Numbered from the stretch's first letter, positions 54,280 to 63,304 are shown. The stretch: DNA of 64,000 nucleotides from Mycolicibacterium rhodesiae NBB3 (GCF_000230895.2 NC_016604.1:1488001-1552000), one strand, 5' to 3'. Notes: generated by a model not told the origin, from the sequence alone. Numbers and translations are program-made.

Positions 54280-54797
54280 GCCGGTGTCCAACGCGCGCAC
54301 ACAAATTCGCCATTGACCGCAGTGTCAGCCAACACCCATTCCGACCGGATGGGCAGTACTGGCGAACCGCCACCCAGTGAGCACGGTGTGTAGGAGACGA
54401 TCATCTCGTCGACAAGACCTGCTTCGACGAACTGCGCGGCCACGTCGCCGCCGCCGACGACCCACACATCCTTGCCCGCCGCATCGGCCACCAGCTTCGG
54501 GTGTACGTCGCGAACGTCGCCGTCGAAGGTCTGCACCGGGTGCCCCTCGGCGATGAGGTGTGGACGGCTGGTCAGTACCCATGACGGTTGCTCATACGTC
54601 CATGCGCCGGGCTGGTTGCGCACGATCCACTCGTAGGTGGCCGAGCCCATCACCAGTGCCCCAACGGATTTGATGAACTCACCGTAGCCGAACGGGCCAT
54701 CGGGGTCGATCGTGCGAGAGGTCAGCCAGTCCAGGCTGCCCCCTTCGTCGACGATGTAGCCGTCGAGGCTGGAAGCCGTGAAGTAGACGGTTGCCAT
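54255..54797 (-). CDS. Dihydrofolate reductase-like (RibD C-terminal domain) protein
   Basis: From ATG 54797, behind AAAGAGGA, the product has 180 residues of the RibD_C/DHFR-like fold: MATVYFTASSLDGYIVDEGG, LVMGSATYEW, VWVVGGGDVAAQFVEAGLVDE and a final strand ending FVCARW. Members of this group are reductases of unknown substrate, common in actinobacteria. It begins two bases after the stop of the AraC gene, so the two form an operon. It converges with TetR, overlapping by 25 bases. Confidence 0.83.
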   Translation of the reverse strand: MATVYFTASSLDGYIVDEGGSLDWLTSRTIDPDGPFGYGEFIKSVGALVMGSATYEWIVRNQPGAWTYEQPSWVLTSRPHLIAEGHPVQTFDGDVRDVHPKLVADAAGKDVWVVGGGDVAAQFVEAGLVDEMIVSYTPCSLGGGSPVLPIRSEWVLADTAVNGEFVCARWTPAQPGLGTP

Positions 54798-54799
54798 GG

Positions 54800-55771
54800 T
54801 TATCCTCTTTCGTTCGCCTTCGTCATCCATTCGAGCGGGTCACCGTGTCCGGTGCGGACGCCGTGATGAGCGAGCATCGCCCGCGCCAGCCCCCGTCGGT
54901 GTGCGGAGTAGGTCAACACGTGTGCGACGATGCCGTAGAGCTGAAACGACTCCGGCGGGTCACACAGAGCGTCGATGACCGTATCTGCAAGCCGACCGGC
55001 TGCGGAGTACTCGGAAACCATTGCGCTCCAGCGCTTTGCGATGTCGGCGTGGTGTTCGGCCAGCTGCGCCGCGGTGGTGCAGACGGGTTGGGTCGCCGCC
55101 CGCTCGGGAAAGTCCCGCCCCTCGATCGTCGCCAGCCACACCTGTTTGGTCCACACGATCACGCCGAGGACCGCGCCGACGCTGGGTTCCGGACCGTCCC
55201 ATTCGAGGACCTGTTGCCCTGGCGAGATCTCGTCGGCCCATTGCTCTTTCGTCAGTTCGCACGCCTGCCCGATCAGGTAGCTGGTATCGGCAAGGTCGTG
55301 GGCCACCAGCAGTGCGGAGATGTCGGCGGGCGCAGCGGTCGCGGTGTCGCTGTCGAGCCAGAGCGAATGCGGAGGATGGAAGTGCAGACCGTTGGGGGCC
55401 GGCACCCGGAAGTCGATCTCGGCGGCGCGTGACGGCGGTGTGCCGAAGGTGCGACTGAACGCGCGGGAGAACACTTCGGCCGACGACCAGCCTTCGTCGG
55501 CGGCCACCGCGGACACCGACTCGCCGGAGTGCAACCGCCACGCCGCGCGCTCGAGCATGATGCGGCGTCGCAGCGCGGCGGGCGACTCCCCCGTCAGTCG
55601 CCGAACCTCTCGCGAGAAGTGGAACTCCGACGCGTAGCTGCTGCGCGCCATCTCTCCGACACCGGCGTTGTCGGCGTCGACGACCGCATCGAGCAGTTCG
55701 CGTAGTCGGTCGCGGTGGGATGGCTCGCTCACGGTGATTGAGTATGGTCTGCCGGCCCGCCGGAAGGACAT
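54800..55771 (-). CDS. AraC-family regulator with C-terminal sensor-like/DinB-like domain
   Basis: ATG 55771 (MSFRRAGRPYSITVSEPSHR), behind AGGAA, gives 323 residues; GTG 55732 is an alternative. The N-terminal ~115 residues are an AraC two-helix-turn-helix domain (YASEFHFSREVRRLTGESPA; VAADEGWSSAEVFSRAFSRT), an unusual N-terminal location. The C-terminal ~200 residues resemble DinB/MDMPI-like helical proteins (HDLADTSYLIGQACELTKEQ; FQLYGIVAHVLTYSAHRR). Cotranscribed with the DHFR-like gene, which it may control. Divergent from the acyl-CoA dehydrogenase pair by about 30 bases. Confidence 0.8.
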   Translation of the reverse strand: MSFRRAGRPYSITVSEPSHRDRLRELLDAVVDADNAGVGEMARSSYASEFHFSREVRRLTGESPAALRRRIMLERAAWRLHSGESVSAVAADEGWSSAEVFSRAFSRTFGTPPSRAAEIDFRVPAPNGLHFHPPHSLWLDSDTATAAPADISALLVAHDLADTSYLIGQACELTKEQWADEISPGQQVLEWDGPEPSVGAVLGVIVWTKQVWLATIEGRDFPERAATQPVCTTAAQLAEHHADIAKRWSAMVSEYSAAGRLADTVIDALCDPPESFQLYGIVAHVLTYSAHRRGLARAMLAHHGVRTGHGDPLEWMTKANERG

Positions 55772-55800
55772 GACAATTCCTGCTGCGAAGCGGGTCGCTA

Positions 55801-56967
55801 GTGTCATGGCCAGTGACCCAATTCGATGCACTGTGCGCCAATGACCCGGAGCTGTCCGAACTTCGGACCGCCATCCGGGAGTTTCTCGCCGCCGACCGCG
55901 ACGAGCACGGCTGGGAGCCGGCCATCGACTCCTGGCTGGCCAGGTGGGACGCCGACTTCTCCGCTCGGCTCGCCGAAGCGGGGTTCGTCGGCCTGACCAT
56001 CCCCACCGAGTACGGCGGACGCGGACTTGGCCATCTGCACCGGTACGTGGTGACCGAGGAACTGCTGGCACACGGTGCGCCGGTCGCCGCGCACTGGTTC
56101 TCCGATCGCCAGTTCGCGCCGTCGCTGCTGTCCTACGGCAGCGACGAACAGCGCCGCGAGTTCCTGCCGGTGATCGCCGCAGGGAAGTTGCACGCGGCGA
56201 TCGGGATGAGCGAGCACGATGCGGGCTCCGATCTTGCCGCGGTCAAGACGCGCGCCAGCCAGGTTGACGGCGGCTGGTCTCTGTCCGGCACCAAGGTGTG
56301 GACCAGCGGCGCGCATCTGGCGCACCGGATCGTCGTGCTGGCTCGCACCAGCCCGCTCGATCCGGAGCATCGGCACGCGGGATTCAGCCAGTTCTTCGTG
56401 AAGCTGGACTCGCCTGGCATCACCATCGACCCGATCGTGCAGATGGGCGGCGAACACCACTTCAACGAGGTGACATTCGACGACGTCTTCGTTCCCGACG
56501 CCGACGTGTTGGGCAGCATCGGCGACGGCTGGCGACAGGTCACCTCCGAGTTGGGTTTCGAGCGCAGCGGCCCGGAACGCATCCTGTCCACGGTCACCCT
56601 GATCGTCGCCGCCATCAGGGCGCTGCCGGACGATGCCGACGACGGGACCGCCGCGGCGGTGGGTGAGCTTTTCGCCAGGATGATTTCGTTGCGGCAGCTG
56701 TCGATCTCGGTCGCCCGCACGCTCGCCTCCGGCGAAGACGCCGCGACCCGGGCCGCGTTGGTCAAGGATCTCGGCACCCGATTCGAACAGGACTCCGTCG
56801 AGTTGGCCGCCGACCTGCTCGACCGCTTGGACCGACAAGCACCCGAGGCGGCGCGGCTGGCCGAACTGCTGGCCACCGCCCGACTGCACTCGCCGCTGTT
56901 CACTCTGCGGGGAGGCACCAACGAGGTGCTGCGCGGTGTCGTGGCTCGAGGAATGGGTGTGCGGTGA
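55801..56967 (+). CDS. Acyl-CoA dehydrogenase, catalytic-type subunit of a pair
   Basis: The 388-residue ACAD shows IGMSEHDAGSDLAAVKTRA, the TKVWTSGAHLAHRIVVLART strand, IVQMGGEHHFNEVTFDDVFV, and FTLRGGTNEVLRGVVARGMG at the C-terminus. Its stop overlaps the GTG of the next, shorter ACAD (GTGA), a layout typical of mycobacterial heteromeric FadE enzymes used on steroid or bulky acyl-CoAs. The heteromer is inferred from length, pairing and coupling. It is divergent from the AraC gene. Confidence 0.87.
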   Translation: MSWPVTQFDALCANDPELSELRTAIREFLAADRDEHGWEPAIDSWLARWDADFSARLAEAGFVGLTIPTEYGGRGLGHLHRYVVTEELLAHGAPVAAHWFSDRQFAPSLLSYGSDEQRREFLPVIAAGKLHAAIGMSEHDAGSDLAAVKTRASQVDGGWSLSGTKVWTSGAHLAHRIVVLARTSPLDPEHRHAGFSQFFVKLDSPGITIDPIVQMGGEHHFNEVTFDDVFVPDADVLGSIGDGWRQVTSELGFERSGPERILSTVTLIVAAIRALPDDADDGTAAAVGELFARMISLRQLSISVARTLASGEDAATRAALVKDLGTRFEQDSVELAADLLDRLDRQAPEAARLAELLATARLHSPLFTLRGGTNEVLRGVVARGMGVR

Positions 56968-57983
56968 ACGAACTGGAGCAGCTCGTCGCCGACATCGGTG
57001 AGCGCTCGTTGGAGGCCAGGCAGGGCAGGACCGCCTACCCCGACGCGTTCGACGAGCAGCTGTGGAAGACCCTCGAGGAGACCGGGCTGAGCCGGTTGAC
57101 CTCGAGTGAGGACGCCGGGCCTGAAGAGGCCGCCGCAGTGCTGGCCGGACTTGCCCGTCACGCTGCAGCCGTGCCCATCGCTGAAACTGACCTGCTGGCA
57201 ATGTGGCTCGCGGCCAAAGCCGGTGTGGGCGTCCCCGAGAGCGGCCCGCTGACCGTCGCGCTCGCGGACGCCGAACTGCGCGACGGCAACCTCATCGGGA
57301 CCGCGCACGATGTGCCCTGGCCGCATTCGGCAGCGGTGATGCTCGCCGCGAAGACAGCCGACGCTCTCCATGTCGGACTGCTCACCGACGCGCCGACAAC
57401 CGAAACGGTCAACCTGGCGGGCGAACCGCGCGGGACATTCACGTTCGAGGTCGAGGCGAGCACCACGCAAACGCTCGATGCCGAGGTGGCCGACGAACTC
57501 AACCGCCGCGGCGCGTGGGCGCGATGCGTGCAGATCATCGGCGCGCTCGATGCGGCGCGCGACCTCACGGTGGCGCACACCAGCGAACGCGTCCAATTCG
57601 GCCGCCCGCTCGCGAAGTTCCAGGCGGTGCAGCACTCGTTGGCGGAGATGGCCGGCGAGATCGAACGTGCCCGCGCCGCCACCGACCTGGCAGTCGTCGC
57701 TGCAGCCGACTTCGGCTTCGAGAGTGCAGCAACCGATTACGCGGTGACGACGGCGAAGGTCGCGACCGGCCGAGCCGTCGGATCCGTGACCACGATCGCG
57801 CATCAACTGCACGGTGCGATCGGAGCGACCGTCGAGCACAGGTTGTGGCTGTTCACGATGCGGGCACGCACGTGGATCGACGACTTCGGCACCACCACGC
57901 ACCATGCGCGACGGTTGGGCCGTATCGTCCTTGCCGCCGACGATCCCTGGCAGGTCGTCGTCAGCAGTCCAGAACCGCGTTGA
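56964..57983 (+). CDS. Acyl-CoA dehydrogenase, partner subunit
   Basis: The 339-residue protein is shorter than a full ACAD. The N-terminal helical domain is recognisable (YPDAFDEQLWKTLEETGLSR), the middle beta domain is reduced, and the C-terminal helices are retained (RVQFGRPLAKFQAVQHSLAE; VTTIAHQLHGAIGATVEHRL). The GGTNE-like motif near the C-terminus is absent. The four-base overlap with the upstream ACAD shows translational coupling, consistent with an alpha2beta2 heteromer where each partner supplies part of the FAD or active site. Its end overlaps the convergent NAT gene by 23 bases. Confidence 0.85.
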   Translation: MNELEQLVADIGERSLEARQGRTAYPDAFDEQLWKTLEETGLSRLTSSEDAGPEEAAAVLAGLARHAAAVPIAETDLLAMWLAAKAGVGVPESGPLTVALADAELRDGNLIGTAHDVPWPHSAAVMLAAKTADALHVGLLTDAPTTETVNLAGEPRGTFTFEVEASTTQTLDAEVADELNRRGAWARCVQIIGALDAARDLTVAHTSERVQFGRPLAKFQAVQHSLAEMAGEIERARAATDLAVVAAADFGFESAATDYAVTTAKVATGRAVGSVTTIAHQLHGAIGATVEHRLWLFTMRARTWIDDFGTTTHHARRLGRIVLAADDPWQVVVSSPEPR

Positions 57984-58785
57984 CCCGCGCCTCGACATCC
58001 ACCCGGTCACCGAGGTCGGTCAGGTCGATGCCGAACCGGTCCGTCAACGCGTTCAGCACATCTGCTGCCGTCGCGAACCGAATCCGCTCGGTGTCCCCAG
58101 CACTGTGGATTGCCAGGTTGCGGCCGCGAAGATTCCACCGGGCGTCGTCGGTGAGCAGCGCCGCCGACAGACCGACAACGAAGACGGACTTGGGATACGT
58201 CGACACGTACCAACTACCGACTTCGCGGTCGATCTGCGGTTGTGGCTTCGTCGTGAACGTGTAGAGCGCGTGCCACTCGCTGCGGATCTGCGCCTCGAGA
58301 AGCAACCCGTCACCGTGCTCGCGAATGCGGTAGGGCTCGTGCCGCGTGGGTTGTACCGCGTCGACCTCGAGCCGAATCGGCGACGACAGCGTCTGGCCCC
58401 CGAACCCGACGTCGACGAGCCACGGTCCCTGGACGCCGGGCACCGTCACCGACAATGCCTCATGCGTCTGCGCGGGTAGCTCCTCAGAGTGGTTCATCCA
58501 GACCACGCGCCCGCCGAGGCGTTGCACGCCAAAGCCTAACTCCGCCAGCACATATCCCATCACGCCGTTCTGCTCGTAGCAGTAACCACCGCGACGCCGC
58601 TGCACGAGTTTGTCGAACAGTGCGGCCCTGCTCAGGTCGACGACTGGGATACCCATCAGGGGGTCGAGGTTCTCGAACGGGATCGCACTGTTGTGCGCCG
58701 CAACAAGCGCGTGCAGCGTGTCGATCGTGGCGTCCGTCGGGCCGGCGTAGTCGATGCGGTCCAGGTAAGCGGCTAGGTCGGTCAT
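57961..58785 (-). CDS. nat: Arylamine N-acetyltransferase (NAT)
   Basis: From ATG 58785 the protein has 274 residues with the complete NAT catalytic triad: C69 (RRRGGYCYEQNG), H108 (PAQTHEALSV) and D125 (PWLVDVGFGG). N-terminal PFENLDPL is also characteristic. NATs transfer acetyl or propionyl from CoA to arylamines and hydrazines, including isoniazid; in M. tuberculosis NAT lies in the cholesterol-catabolism cluster (Rv3566c), not here. This is therefore an extra or relocated copy. Confidence 0.92.
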   Translation of the reverse strand: MTDLAAYLDRIDYAGPTDATIDTLHALVAAHNSAIPFENLDPLMGIPVVDLSRAALFDKLVQRRRGGYCYEQNGVMGYVLAELGFGVQRLGGRVVWMNHSEELPAQTHEALSVTVPGVQGPWLVDVGFGGQTLSSPIRLEVDAVQPTRHEPYRIREHGDGLLLEAQIRSEWHALYTFTTKPQPQIDREVGSWYVSTYPKSVFVVGLSAALLTDDARWNLRGRNLAIHSAGDTERIRFATAADVLNALTDRFGIDLTDLGDRVDVEARVNAVLDC

Positions 58786-58818
58786 CGCACCATCCTGCGA
58801 CCTCAACAGCGATTGAGG

Positions 58819-59055
58819 TCAATCCGTCGGTGGACCGGCGACCCTCGGGGTGTTGGCAGGGTCGCCGGGTGACGGTTCGGCGCCGTGTGTCAGCTCCCGC
58901 AGACGTGCATGGATGAGTTCGAGCACCGGAATCCGGTTGCCGTGCTCGGTTTCGTGCTGGAAGAGCTCGCGCAAGGGCCCTTCCTCGAGCGACCGGATGC
59001 GGTGTCGAAGTTCGGTGATCGGCAGTTGGTCGTAGTCCGGTATCGGCAGTTCCAT
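58819..59055 (-). CDS. Small conserved actinobacterial protein of 78 residues
   Basis: ATG 59055 (MELPIPDYDQLPITELRHRI) follows GGTGGGG. The pattern LPIPDYDQLP...ELRHRIRSLEEGPLRELFQHE, then RIPVLELIHARLREL, is that of short helical proteins frequent in actinobacteria (I associate it with a DUF8129-type domain, low certainty). The Pro-rich C-terminus is probably disordered. The longer frame reading through echA1 antisense/out of frame is rejected. It follows echA1 closely on the same strand. Function unknown. Confidence 0.7.
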   Translation of the reverse strand: MELPIPDYDQLPITELRHRIRSLEEGPLRELFQHETEHGNRIPVLELIHARLRELTHGAEPSPGDPANTPRVAGPPTD

Positions 59056-59092
59056 CCCCACCGGTTGCCCGTAGCGGCGCGACCGAAAACCG

Positions 59093-59866
59093 TCAGGTGC
59101 CCGTCCACTTGGGTGCGCGCTTCTCGGCGAACGCGATCGCACCTTCCTTGGCGTCGTTGGACATGAAGACCGGCGCGAGAATCTTGGTCTGCTCGCGCCA
59201 CATCGACTCGGGGCTCCACCCGCGTGCCTCGACGATGATCCGCTTTGTCGCCGCGACGGCGAGCGGTCCGTTGGCGGTGATTTTCTCGGCCAGTTCGATC
59301 GCGGCGTCGAGAGCCTGCCCCGGCTCGGCGAGCACGTTGACGAGGCCGAGTTCCTGCGCCCGCACGGCAGGCAGGTTCTCACCGGTCAGAGCCAGTTCCA
59401 TGGCGACGGCGTACGGGATGCGCTGCGGGAGCCGCAGCAGTCCGCCGCCGCCGGCGACCAGTCCGCGCTTCACCTCCGGGATCCCGAACGCCGACTCCTT
59501 GGAGGCCACGATCAGATCGGTGGCCAGCGCCAGCTCGCATCCGCCTGCCAGGCAGTAGCCCTCCACCGCCGCGATCAGGGGCTTGGCCGGGGGCCGCTCC
59601 GTGAATCCCATACCCCGGCCCTCGACGACGACGTTCTCGCCACGCGCAAAGGCCTTGAGGTCCATCCCGGCGCTGAAGGATCCGCCTGCTCCGGTCAGCA
59701 CTCCGACCGAGAGGCCGGCCTCGGCGTCGAGACGGTCCATCGCGTCGGCCAGACCGCGGCTCACCTCCGCGTTCACCGCGTTGCGGGCCTGCGGTCGGTT
59801 GATGGTGATGATGAGAATCCGGTCGCGCTGCTCGACCAGGACTGCTTGTTCGCTGTTGTCAGTCAC
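59093..59866 (-). CDS. echA1: Enoyl-CoA hydratase EchA1
   Basis: The 257-residue crotonase shows INRPQARNAVNAEVSRGL, the oxyanion-hole segments GAGGSFSAGMDLKAFARG and AAVEGYCLAGGCELALATDL, and IPEVKRGLVAGGGGLLRLPQ containing the catalytic Glu region (FGIPEVK). It hydrates 2-enoyl-CoA in beta-oxidation. By sequence and order it corresponds to Rv0222. The ATG at 59866 begins MTDNSEQAVLVEQRDRIL. Confidence 0.92.
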   Translation of the reverse strand: MTDNSEQAVLVEQRDRILIITINRPQARNAVNAEVSRGLADAMDRLDAEAGLSVGVLTGAGGSFSAGMDLKAFARGENVVVEGRGMGFTERPPAKPLIAAVEGYCLAGGCELALATDLIVASKESAFGIPEVKRGLVAGGGGLLRLPQRIPYAVAMELALTGENLPAVRAQELGLVNVLAEPGQALDAAIELAEKITANGPLAVAATKRIIVEARGWSPESMWREQTKILAPVFMSNDAKEGAIAFAEKRAPKWTGT

Positions 59867-59909
59867 GCGGCTGATCGTAACGACCGGCCCTGCCGCGGAT
59901 GTGACGATG

Positions 59910-61082
59910 TCAGTCGTTCTTCTTGTTGCCGTTGCCGCGCCCGTTGCCGCCCGGCCCCTTCTTGCCCGGCGGTGGCTGTGGTTGCACGGTGACCGGTTCA
60001 GGGCTGGGCGGTGGCGCCACAGTCGGCGAAGGTGGCGGAGGCGGGGGCGCGGCCGAGCTGCTGACGATCGGCTGCGGAGGCTGGGTGCTCGATGACGGGT
60101 CGAGTGCGAAGGCGAGGGCTGCGACGGTGAGTGCGACGAACGCCGCCGCCGCGAGCAGCAGTTTCCTGTTGCGGGTCATGGGCTTGCGGCGCACCGGCGA
60201 AGGCACGTAGTAGTTGGCCGAAGGCGCCAGCGGTTGTGCGAGCACCTTGGTCGCCGGGCGCGACGGCGGCGGGGCACCCGATAGCGCGTCACACATTTCT
60301 TCGGCGCTGCCGAATCGCTTTCCGTCACTCGCACGTGACGTCGACGCATTGATCACGGCGGCCAGCGCGGGGTCGACGTCGGGTCGTACCGTTTCGATCG
60401 GTGGCGGCGGACCCTCCAGGACCGCGCGAATCAGCGAAGCCGGATTCTCCTGCGGATACGGCCGTCGCCCGGTGAGGGCCTCATGGGCCATGATGCCCAC
60501 CGCATAAAGGTCGTCTTCGACCGAGGCCGGGGCGCCGGCAACGCGCTCAGGACTCATGTACGCGGCCGTCCCGACGATCTGCCCGGTTGCCGTAAGGGCC
60601 GCACCTGCGCTCTTGGCGATACCGAAGTCGGCTACCTTCATGGCACCGCCGTTGTCGGTGAGCAGCACGTTTCCCGGCTTGATGTCGCGATGCACGATTC
60701 CGGCCCGGTGGGCAGTGGCCAGCGCACCGAGCACGTCGTGCAGCATCGTCCGTACCCGTCGCTGCGGCATGGGCCCGGCAGCGATCTCATCGCCCAGTGT
60801 CCGGCCCGGTAGCCGCTCCATCACGATGAACGGCACGCCTTTGTGCTCGCCGCTGTCGTGAACCGCAACGATGTTGGGGTGGTTGAGCGACGCGGCGGCG
60901 TGTGCCTCGTCCTCGAATCGACGGCGGGCATCGACATCGGCACTGATCGCCGGGTGCAGCAGTTTGACAGCAACGGCCCTGTTCAGTCGAGTATCCCAGC
61001 CGTCATGGACCTCGGCCATCCCGCCGCGGCCCAGCAGGCCCCGCAACTCGTACCGGCCCGCAAGTGCTTCGCGGCCCTCCAT
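59910..61082 (-). CDS. Transmembrane Ser/Thr protein kinase
   Basis: The 390-residue protein has a complete Hanks-type kinase domain (residues about 9-270): glycine loop LLGRGGMAEV, ATP lysine K40 (VAVKLL), catalytic HRDIKPGN with D133, ADFG with D152, and GTAAYMSPE. After a basic juxtamembrane stretch comes one TM helix (about 307-327). The outside tail is Pro-rich and ends in Gly/Asn/Lys repeats (GGNGRGNGNKKND), with no PASTA or other sensor domain. It resembles the PknI/PknJ/PknF group in layout, but no specific orthologue is claimed. Confidence 0.9.
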   Translation of the reverse strand: MEGREALAGRYELRGLLGRGGMAEVHDGWDTRLNRAVAVKLLHPAISADVDARRRFEDEAHAAASLNHPNIVAVHDSGEHKGVPFIVMERLPGRTLGDEIAAGPMPQRRVRTMLHDVLGALATAHRAGIVHRDIKPGNVLLTDNGGAMKVADFGIAKSAGAALTATGQIVGTAAYMSPERVAGAPASVEDDLYAVGIMAHEALTGRRPYPQENPASLIRAVLEGPPPPIETVRPDVDPALAAVINASTSRASDGKRFGSAEEMCDALSGAPPPSRPATKVLAQPLAPSANYYVPSPVRRKPMTRNRKLLLAAAAFVALTVAALAFALDPSSSTQPPQPIVSSSAAPPPPPPSPTVAPPPSPEPVTVQPQPPPGKKGPGGNGRGNGNKKND

Positions 61083-61161
61083 GGCCGATAACGTAGCCCA
61101 AGAGGCCGTGCGCCAAACCCGCGCAGCCGTCGTTTGGGCACAGGGATCGCGACAGGTAAAC

Positions 61162-61175
61162 TAGAACACGTTTCA
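61162..61175 (+). promoter_or_regulatory. KstR-type operator before the acyltransferase gene
   Basis: T-AG-AAC-AC-GTT-TC-A matches TNNAACNNGTTNNA at all fixed positions and is close to the preferred CTAGAACACGTT form. It ends 21 bases before the GTG start, inside the likely promoter. Confidence 0.75.
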
Positions 61176-61196
61176 GTTTTAGCGAGGGGACAGCCC

Positions 61197-62000
61197 GTGA
61201 CCGATACCGAACCGTCGGAGCTCGCCAAGTGGGATCCGGGACTGACCGAACGCGTCATGGGAATCATGCGTCCCTTCCTCAAACGGTACTTCCGGTCCGA
61301 GGTGCGGGGACTGGAGAACGTGCCACCCGGCGGCGCCCTGCTGGTGTGCAACCACTCCGGCGGCATGCTTCCGATGGACGTCCCGATCCTTGCCGCCGAC
61401 TTCTACGATCACCACGGCTACGACCGCCCGCTCTACACGCTCAGCCACGACATGCTCTCGGTCGGGCCGACGGGCGACTTCTTCAAGAAGATCGGCTATA
61501 TCAGTGCCAACCACGCCAACGCCGATGAGGCGCTGCGCTCCGGTGGTCTGGTGGTGGTGTTCCCTGGCGGCGACTACGACGTGTACCGCCCGACGTTCAC
61601 CGAGAACGTCATCGATTTCGGCGGCCGTACCGGCTACGTGAAGGCGGCATTGAACGCCGGCGTGCCGATCGTGCCCGCGGTCGGCATCGGGGGGCAGGAG
61701 ACACAGATCTTCCTCACTCGCGGGACCTGGCTGGCCGAGAAGCTGGGACCGATCGCCCGCCTGGCCCGCACCAAGATCGTGCCGGTGTCCTTCGGATTCC
61801 CGTTCGGGCTGTCCCTGGTGGTTCCGCCCAACATTCCGCTGCCGTCCAAGATCGTCATGAAGGTGCTGCCGGCGATCGACCTGGCAGCCGAGTTCGGTGA
61901 GGACCCGGACATCGACGAGATCGACGCGCACGTGCGGCGCGTGATGCAGCGGGCACTGGACGAGCTGGCCGGCGAACGTCGCCTCCCGGTGTTGGGCTGA
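61197..62000 (+). CDS. Lysophospholipid acyltransferase family protein (PlsC-like)
   Basis: GTG 61197 (VTDTEPSELAKWDPGLTERV), with GCGAGGGGA upstream, gives 267 residues. The acyltransferase motif is VCNHSGGMLPMDVPIL, where the usual HX4D appears as His followed by Asp seven residues later (a variant spacing). The second motif FPGGDYDVYRP replaces the common FPEG. This variant is frequent in mycobacterial members annotated as glycerol acyltransferases. A KstR-type box in its promoter suggests sterol-linked expression. It is followed by lipC. Confidence 0.83.
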   Translation: MTDTEPSELAKWDPGLTERVMGIMRPFLKRYFRSEVRGLENVPPGGALLVCNHSGGMLPMDVPILAADFYDHHGYDRPLYTLSHDMLSVGPTGDFFKKIGYISANHANADEALRSGGLVVVFPGGDYDVYRPTFTENVIDFGGRTGYVKAALNAGVPIVPAVGIGGQETQIFLTRGTWLAEKLGPIARLARTKIVPVSFGFPFGLSLVVPPNIPLPSKIVMKVLPAIDLAAEFGEDPDIDEIDAHVRRVMQRALDELAGERRLPVLG

Positions 62001-62041
62001 TCTGGTTTTGAATGGTGGGCCGCCGGCTATCAGGGTCAGTC

Positions 62042-63304
62042 ATGAGCAAGCGTCGCTATCCCTTGCTGCGCGCGGTCGCAGAACTCGTCAACGCCGCCAA
62101 CGGCGTGCAGCCGATCGCCCGCGAGGGCTACCCGACGATCGGTGTGTTCGCGTTCGGCTGGCCGACGTCGGAGATGTCACCGGTGTACATGGGCGTCTCT
62201 ATGCTCGACGCGCTACGCCGCGGCCTGCGCGGAGACTTCCGCGGCACGCGGGGCCGGATCGCATTGGGACTGACCACGATTGCGTGGGCGTTGTTGTACT
62301 TGATCCACCACCGCAACGTTTCGTCGCAACCGTATTTCGAGGAGCCGCTGCGCGAAACTCTCGGTGAAGACTACGAACATGTCGGCAGCCGCTCGCAGCC
62401 GACGAGGCGCCGTCACACGCGGATCGGCATATGGCCCACCGAACTGGTCCGCAGGCGCTACGTGGAGAAGGCCGGCACCGTGCAGTACGGCCCGCACGGC
62501 CGGGTCAACCGCGCCGACATCTGGCGCCGAGCCGACCTGCCGCGCGATGGGAAGGCCCCCGTGCTGCTGCAAGTGCCCGGCGGCGCATGGTCGATCGGTA
62601 TGCGACGTCCGCAGTCTTACGCATTGTTGAGTCACATGGCCGAGCGAGGCTGGGTGTGCCTGTCCATCGACTACCGCGTGAGCCCCAAGCACACCTGGCC
62701 CGACCACATCGTGGACGTCAAGCGTGCCCTCGCATGGATCAAGGAGAATATCGCCGATTACGGCGGCGATCCGGAATTCGTTGCGGTCACAGGTGGTTCG
62801 GCGGGCGGGCATCTGTCATCGTTGGCCGCGCTGACGCCGAACGATCCGCAGTGGCAGCCCGGATTCGAGGATGCCGACACCTCCGTCGTCGCCGCGGTAC
62901 CGATCTACGGCCGATACGACTGGTTCACCGTAACGGGTTCCGGCCGCAAGGAGTTCATCGGCTTCCTGCAGAAGTTCGTCGTGAAGAAGCCATTCGTCCA
63001 GAACAGGAAAACCTATCTCGACGCATCCTCGATCACGCGGGTACACCCTGATGCGCCACCGTTTTTCATCCTGCACGGCCAGGACGACGCCATCATCCCG
63101 GTCGGTGAAGGTCGCGAGTTCGCCGAGGCACTGCGCGAAGTGTCGACCTCGGCCGTCGCCTATGCGGAGATTCCGCACGCCCAGCACGCGTTCGACTTCT
63201 ACTACGGTTCGCCGCGCGCGCACTACACTGCGCAGGCCGTCGAGAAGTTCTTGTCCTGGGTGCACGCGAAGCGCAAGTCGGCCGAGCCGACGATCAGGAC
63301 ATAG
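62042..63304 (+). CDS. lipC: LipC-like alpha/beta-hydrolase (esterase/lipase)
   Basis: The ATG at 62042 gives 420 residues. The N-terminal ~130 residues carry one or two hydrophobic segments (RIALGLTTIAWALLYLIHH). The hydrolase domain follows: the oxyanion region LLQVPGGAWSIGMRRP, nucleophile in TGGSAGGHLSSL, acid in ILHGQDDAIIPVGEG, and His in HAQHAFDFYYG. This is the hormone-sensitive lipase type. LipC (Rv0220) is surface-associated in M. tuberculosis. The stop lies in the first unit of a 27-base tandem repeat. Confidence 0.88.
   Translation: MSKRRYPLLRAVAELVNAANGVQPIAREGYPTIGVFAFGWPTSEMSPVYMGVSMLDALRRGLRGDFRGTRGRIALGLTTIAWALLYLIHHRNVSSQPYFEEPLRETLGEDYEHVGSRSQPTRRRHTRIGIWPTELVRRRYVEKAGTVQYGPHGRVNRADIWRRADLPRDGKAPVLLQVPGGAWSIGMRRPQSYALLSHMAERGWVCLSIDYRVSPKHTWPDHIVDVKRALAWIKENIADYGGDPEFVAVTGGSAGGHLSSLAALTPNDPQWQPGFEDADTSVVAAVPIYGRYDWFTVTGSGRKEFIGFLQKFVVKKPFVQNRKTYLDASSITRVHPDAPPFFILHGQDDAIIPVGEGREFAEALREVSTSAVAYAEIPHAQHAFDFYYGSPRAHYTAQAVEKFLSWVHAKRKSAEPTIRT

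Noticed and set aside
56133..58010. Minus-strand frame of 625 codons opposite the ACAD pair
   Set aside because: The plus-strand genes have complete family motifs and coupling; the antisense translation resembles no protein family.
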